Source: Streptomyces sp. DH41
GTDB lineage: Bacteria > Actinomycetota > Actinomycetes > Streptomycetales > Streptomycetaceae
Direction: 5' to 3'
Length of the DNA: 64,000 nucleotides
Assembly (NCBI RefSeq): GCF_029813785.1
Contig: NZ_JARVKY010000014.1
Coordinates: 62,001-126,000 of the forward strand
Shown: piece after piece, positions 61,012 to 64,000 of the stretch
How positions within the stretch are numbered: position 1 is the stretch's first letter
How the letters are laid out: each line of letters starts with the position of its first letter
The notes under the pieces: generated by a model
Seen by the model: only the letters and a program-made list of their open reading frames with translations
What the model was told of the DNA's origin: nothing
The model's database searches: none
Program-made: the position numbers and the translations under genes

Positions 61012-61653
61012 ATGGCCCGACCGCGCAAGCCCCTGCTCAGCACCGACCGGATCGTCGCGACGGCCCGCGCGCTGGTGGACGCGGAGGGCCTCGCGGCCGT
61101 CTCCACGCGCCGGCTCGCCGCGGAGCTGGGAGTCAGCGGGCCCTCGCTCTACAACCACTTCCGCACCAAGGACGAGATCCTGGAGGCGGTCGCCGACTCG
61201 GTGAGCGCGCAGGTCGACCTGTCCATGTTCGAGGACGGCCGGGAGTGGCGGACCGCGCTGCACGACTGGGCCGTCTCCTACCGGGCGGCCCTGCGCGCCC
61301 ACCCCAACATCGTCCCGGTACTGGCCCACGGCCCCGGCCGCCGCCCGGCCGCGCTGCACCTCGCGGACGCCGTCTACGGCGCGATGGTCGCGGCGGGCTG
61401 GCCCCCGGCCCAGGCCACGTCCATCGGCGCGCTGATGCGCTACTTCATCATGGGCTCGGCGCTCGGTTCCTTCGCCGGCGGCTTCGTGGACGACGCCGGC
61501 GCCTACGATCCCGCCGACTACCCTCACCTCCAGCAGGCCCATCTCCTGGCCGAGCAGCAGGAGAAGATCGACGAGCGGGCCTTCGAGACCGGGCTGACGG
61601 CGCTGCTGGACGGGCTGGCGCAGCAGTACGCCCAGGTGGCACAGGGCGTCTGA
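61012..61653 (+). CDS. TetR-family regulator
   Basis: 213 residues from ATG 61012 (MARPRKPLLS); an ATG three codons upstream is less likely because it falls inside the -10. The helix-turn-helix region is VSTRRLAAELGVSGPSLYNHF. The C-terminal domain resembles TetR_C proteins that sense acyl-CoA-like ligands. It is divergent from an acyl-CoA dehydrogenase and probably represses it and itself through the 19-bp palindrome. Followed 47 bp later by an ArsR-like gene. Confidence 0.93.
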   Translation: MARPRKPLLSTDRIVATARALVDAEGLAAVSTRRLAAELGVSGPSLYNHFRTKDEILEAVADSVSAQVDLSMFEDGREWRTALHDWAVSYRAALRAHPNIVPVLAHGPGRRPAALHLADAVYGAMVAAGWPPAQATSIGALMRYFIMGSALGSFAGGFVDDAGAYDPADYPHLQQAHLLAEQQEKIDERAFETGLTALLDGLAQQYAQVAQGV

Positions 61654-61700
61654 GGACACTTCGGCGCCCGCCGAACCGTGCGTACCGCATCCTGGGACGC

Positions 61701-62414
61701 ATGACCGAGAGGGACGCCGAGGCGCCGGGGCTGGCGCGGCTGGCCGGGCTGATCGCCGACGAGACCAGGGCCGCGTGCCTGCTGGCGCTGCTCGACGGGC
61801 GGGCGTGGACCGCCGGTGAGCTGGCCCGGCACGCGGGGGTCGCCGCCTCCACGCTCAGTGAGCACCTGGGCAAGCTCGTCGCGGGCGGACTGCTGGCCGA
61901 GGAGCGGCAGGGGCGGCACCGGTATGTGCGACTGGCCGACGAGCGGGTCGCGCAACTGGTGGAGGACCTGGCCGCGCAGGTCGCGCCCGAGGCCGCGGCA
62001 CGGCGCCCGCGCACGCTGCGGGCGTCGAGCGCCGGGTCGGCGATGGCCCGGGGCCGCACCTGCTACGACCACCTCGCCGGGCGGCTCGGCATCACGGTCA
62101 CCGACGCGCTCACCGGGCGCGGGCTGCTGCGCCAGGACACCGGCTTCGCGCTCACCGACGCGGGCCTCGGCTGGTTCGCGTACGCCGGGATCGTCCTGGA
62201 GCCCACCGGTCGCCGGCCGCTGGCCCGTGCCTGCCTCGACTGGACCGAACGCCGTCCCCATCTCGCGGGCGTCGCGGGCGCGGCCCTGTGCCGGCACGCC
62301 CTGGACACGGGCTGGTGCGTACGCATCGGCTCGGAGCGGGCGGTGAAGGTGACACCGGCGGGCGAGGAGGCGCTCTCCGTGCTGCTGGGCATCGACGCGG
62401 CGGCGCTGCGCTGA
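61701..62414 (+). CDS. ArsR-type winged-helix regulator
   Basis: 237 residues. The winged helix is in residues about 12-85: LAGLIADETRAACLLALLDG, then LARHAGVAASTLSEHLGKLV. The C-terminal 130 residues are longer than a simple ArsR and include DTGWCVRIGSERAVKVT. No clear metal-binding cysteine pair is seen, so it may sense an organic ligand. It follows the TetR gene on the same strand and converges with the alcohol dehydrogenase. Confidence 0.87.
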   Translation: MTERDAEAPGLARLAGLIADETRAACLLALLDGRAWTAGELARHAGVAASTLSEHLGKLVAGGLLAEERQGRHRYVRLADERVAQLVEDLAAQVAPEAAARRPRTLRASSAGSAMARGRTCYDHLAGRLGITVTDALTGRGLLRQDTGFALTDAGLGWFAYAGIVLEPTGRRPLARACLDWTERRPHLAGVAGAALCRHALDTGWCVRIGSERAVKVTPAGEEALSVLLGIDAAALR

Positions 62415-62485
62415 GGCGGCGGCCTCCGCGCAGCGCCGCACGAGGAGGCGAGGAACCCCGGACGTGGACGCCCGGGGTTCCTCGC
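62402..62485. terminator. two consecutive hairpins between convergent genes
   Basis: First: a 10-bp stem 62402-62411 with 62428-62437, overlapping the ArsR-like stop. Second and stronger: a 14-bp perfect stem 62448-62461 with 62472-62485. The convergent stop is at 62509. Confidence 0.8.
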
Positions 62486-62508
62486 GGGAACGACCCGAAG
62501 AGGCCCGT

Positions 62509-63606
62509 CTAGAACACCACCAGGGCCCGCCCGCCCTTGCCCGCCAGCATGTTCTCGAAGGCCGCCGGGATGCCGTCCAGGGCGATGCGCTCGGTCACCA
62601 GGGCGCCGAGGTCCAGGCGTCCGGCGCGGACGTGTTCGGCCAGTACCGGGAGGTCCCGGGCCGGGTCGGCGTTGCCGTAGACGCAGCCGGACAGGGTGCG
62701 GCCCCAGTGGAAGATCTCCAGGGCGTTGAAAGTGACCTGCTGGTCCTTGCCGCCGATACCGACGACCGTGGTGCGGCCGCCGCGCCGGGTGGACTCCCAG
62801 GCGGTGCGGATGGTGACGGCCCGGCCGACGCACTCGACGGCGACGTCGACGCCCTGCTTGCCGGTGAGGGCGCGGATCTCGCGGGCGGTGGTGTCGGAGG
62901 CGATCAGGTAGTCGGTGGCTCCGGCGGCGCGGGCCAGCTGCTCCTTCTCGGGTGACACGTCGACCGCGACGATCTTCGAGGCGCCCGCGATGCGGGCCGC
63001 CTGGAGGGCTGCGAGGCCCACTCCCCCGACGCCGAACACCGCGACCGTCTCGCCCTCGCGCACCTTGGCCGAGTGGTGGACGGCGCCGTAGCCGGTGAGG
63101 ACGGCGCAGCCGAGCAGGGCGGCGTCGGTGAGCGGGATGCCGTCGGGGACGGGCAGGAGGCACCCGGCGTCCACCACCGTCTCCTCGGCGAACGCGGCGA
63201 CGTTCAGGCCGGGGTGCAGGTCGGTGCCGTCGTCGGCACGGCGTGCGTGCGTGTTCGCCGCGCCGGCCAGGGCGTTCGCGCACAGCCAGACCTCGCCGAG
63301 CGAGCAGGCGTGGCAGGTGCCGCAGGACGGGGCCCAGTTGAGGACGACGTCGTCGCCGGGGGCGACGCGGGTGACGTTTTCGCCGACGGCGAGGACCGTG
63401 CCGGCGCCCTCGTGGCCGAGGACGGCGGGGAGCGGCACGCGCATGGTGCCGTTGGACAGGGACAGGTCGGAGTGGCAGACGCCGGCGGCGGCGAGCCTCA
63501 CCCGGACCTGGCCCGGGCCGGGCTCGGGCAGCTCGATCCCGGTGACCTCCAGCGGGGCGCCTACGGCGGGTACGACGGCGGCACGGACAGCGGTACGGAC
63601 GGCCAT
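62509..63606 (-). CDS. zinc-dependent alcohol dehydrogenase
   Basis: 365 residues from ATG 63606. Catalytic zinc ligands are in GVCHSD and GHEGAG. The structural zinc loop CGTCHACSLGEVWLC has four cysteines. The NAD motif is GVGGVGLAALQAA. It is close to class III-type enzymes (formaldehyde/mycothiol or aryl-alcohol dehydrogenases). It follows an aldehyde dehydrogenase gene by 22 bp, so the pair may oxidise an alcohol to the acid in two steps. Confidence 0.94.
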   Translation of the reverse strand: MAVRTAVRAAVVPAVGAPLEVTGIELPEPGPGQVRVRLAAAGVCHSDLSLSNGTMRVPLPAVLGHEGAGTVLAVGENVTRVAPGDDVVLNWAPSCGTCHACSLGEVWLCANALAGAANTHARRADDGTDLHPGLNVAAFAEETVVDAGCLLPVPDGIPLTDAALLGCAVLTGYGAVHHSAKVREGETVAVFGVGGVGLAALQAARIAGASKIVAVDVSPEKEQLARAAGATDYLIASDTTAREIRALTGKQGVDVAVECVGRAVTIRTAWESTRRGGRTTVVGIGGKDQQVTFNALEIFHWGRTLSGCVYGNADPARDLPVLAEHVRAGRLDLGALVTERIALDGIPAAFENMLAGKGGRALVVF

Positions 63607-63628
63607 GACGTGGACGACTCCCCTGGAA

Positions 63629-64000
63629 CTAGTACTGGAGGGACTTGGTCTGGAGGTACTCGGACAGGCCGTGCGCGCCCAGTTCGCGGCCCACACCGGA
63701 CTGCTTGTAGCCGCCGAAGGGCGCCAGCGGGTTGAACCGGCCGCCGTTGATGTCGACCTGGCCGGTGTCCATCCGGCGGGCGAAGGCGGCCGCCTCGGTC
63801 TCGTCGCCGGCCCAGACGGCGCCGGCGAGGCCGTAGACCGTGCCGTTGGCGATCCGCAGGGCGTCCTCCTCGTCCGCGTAGCGGAGGATGGACAGGACCG
63901 GCCCGAAGATCTCCTCCTGGGCGATGGTCATGTCCTCCGTCACGTCGGCGAAGACGGTCGGGGCCACGAAGTAGCCCTGCTCGCGCGGGGCTTCGGGGCC
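63629..64000 (-). CDS. aldehyde dehydrogenase, C-terminal part (runs off the right edge)
   Basis: About 123 C-terminal residues are visible; the catalytic Cys and Glu lie outside. GYFVAPTVFADV, EEIFGPVLSI and GGYKQSGVGRELG are family hallmarks. The enzyme should oxidise an aldehyde with NAD(P). Upstream gene of the two-gene operon with the alcohol dehydrogenase. Confidence 0.93.
   Translation of the reverse strand, partial: GPEAPREQGYFVAPTVFADVTEDMTIAQEEIFGPVLSILRYADEEDALRIANGTVYGLAGAVWAGDETEAAAFARRMDTGQVDINGGRFNPLAPFGGYKQSGVGRELGAHGLSEYLQTKSLQY

Overview
The window reads as chromosomal DNA of a Streptomyces species. Base composition is very GC-rich with G/C-dominated third codon positions. 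Marker genes include mshC for mycothiol, the chaplins chpC and chpH for aerial hyphae, a gylR-type glycerol operon, soxR of the Streptomyces type, an F420-type luciferase-like oxidoreductase, and an XRE/DUF397 pair. From memory, the order metH - gylR/glycerol genes - mshC - chaplins - YchJ-like - gluconate genes - soxR matches the S. coelicolor SCO1657 to SCO1700 region; I could not check this by alignment.

Layout. 1-3.3 kb: the start of an acyl-CoA dehydrogenase, a quinone oxidoreductase, and a divergent cupin regulator / thioredoxin-reductase-like pair. 3.5-10 kb: an orphan peptide-binding lipoprotein, a HAD phosphatase and metH. 10.6-16.6 kb: gylR, glpF, glpK, glpD and an FCD-type GntR regulator. 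16.8-22.5 kb: a PAC2 protein, mshC, a kinase-like protein, DUF3090, a histidine phosphatase and CorA; parts of this block are also found together in mycobacteria. 22.5-28.2 kb: a ferritin-like protein, an F420 oxidoreductase, an aldo/keto reductase and a RecD2-like protein that appears to have lost its ATPase motifs. 28.2-32.1 kb: an acidic protein, DUF5703, chpC, chpH and an M20 peptidase. 32.2-36.2 kb: tRNA-Leu(GAG) followed by a small accessory island with a wrecked kinase gene, DUF397, an XRE regulator, a HATPase and an unknown protein. 36.3-40.8 kb: a YchJ-like protein, gntR/gntK/gntP and a lipoprotein. 40.8-46.5 kb: transport, NUDIX, DUF202 and His-rich proteins. 46.7-52.1 kb: a lipid-catabolism locus with its TetR. 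52.2-56.4 kb: a NamZ-like muramidase and a penicillin acylase family enzyme. 56.6-64 kb: soxR, MaoC, two TetR regulators, an acyl-CoA dehydrogenase, an ArsR-like protein, and an alcohol and aldehyde dehydrogenase pair.

Regulatory DNA is the richest part of the window. I see four different TetR-style palindromes: CTAAGC-N4-GCTTAG at three sites 57 kb apart, ATACCGACTGGT at two sites bracketing the lipid locus, TTACTGATCAGTAA upstream of the F420 oxidoreductase, and a 19-bp palindrome between an acyl-CoA dehydrogenase and its TetR. Two GylR-like operators and two gluconate-locus operators are also present. Several genes have a -10 hexamer placed 6-8 nt before the start codon, which suggests leaderless mRNAs. 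Many gene ends carry long perfect hairpins.

The best candidate for an undescribed system is the kinase-like / DUF3090 / histidine phosphatase set next to mshC. No CRISPR array, insertion sequence, integrase or complete biosynthetic cluster was seen.
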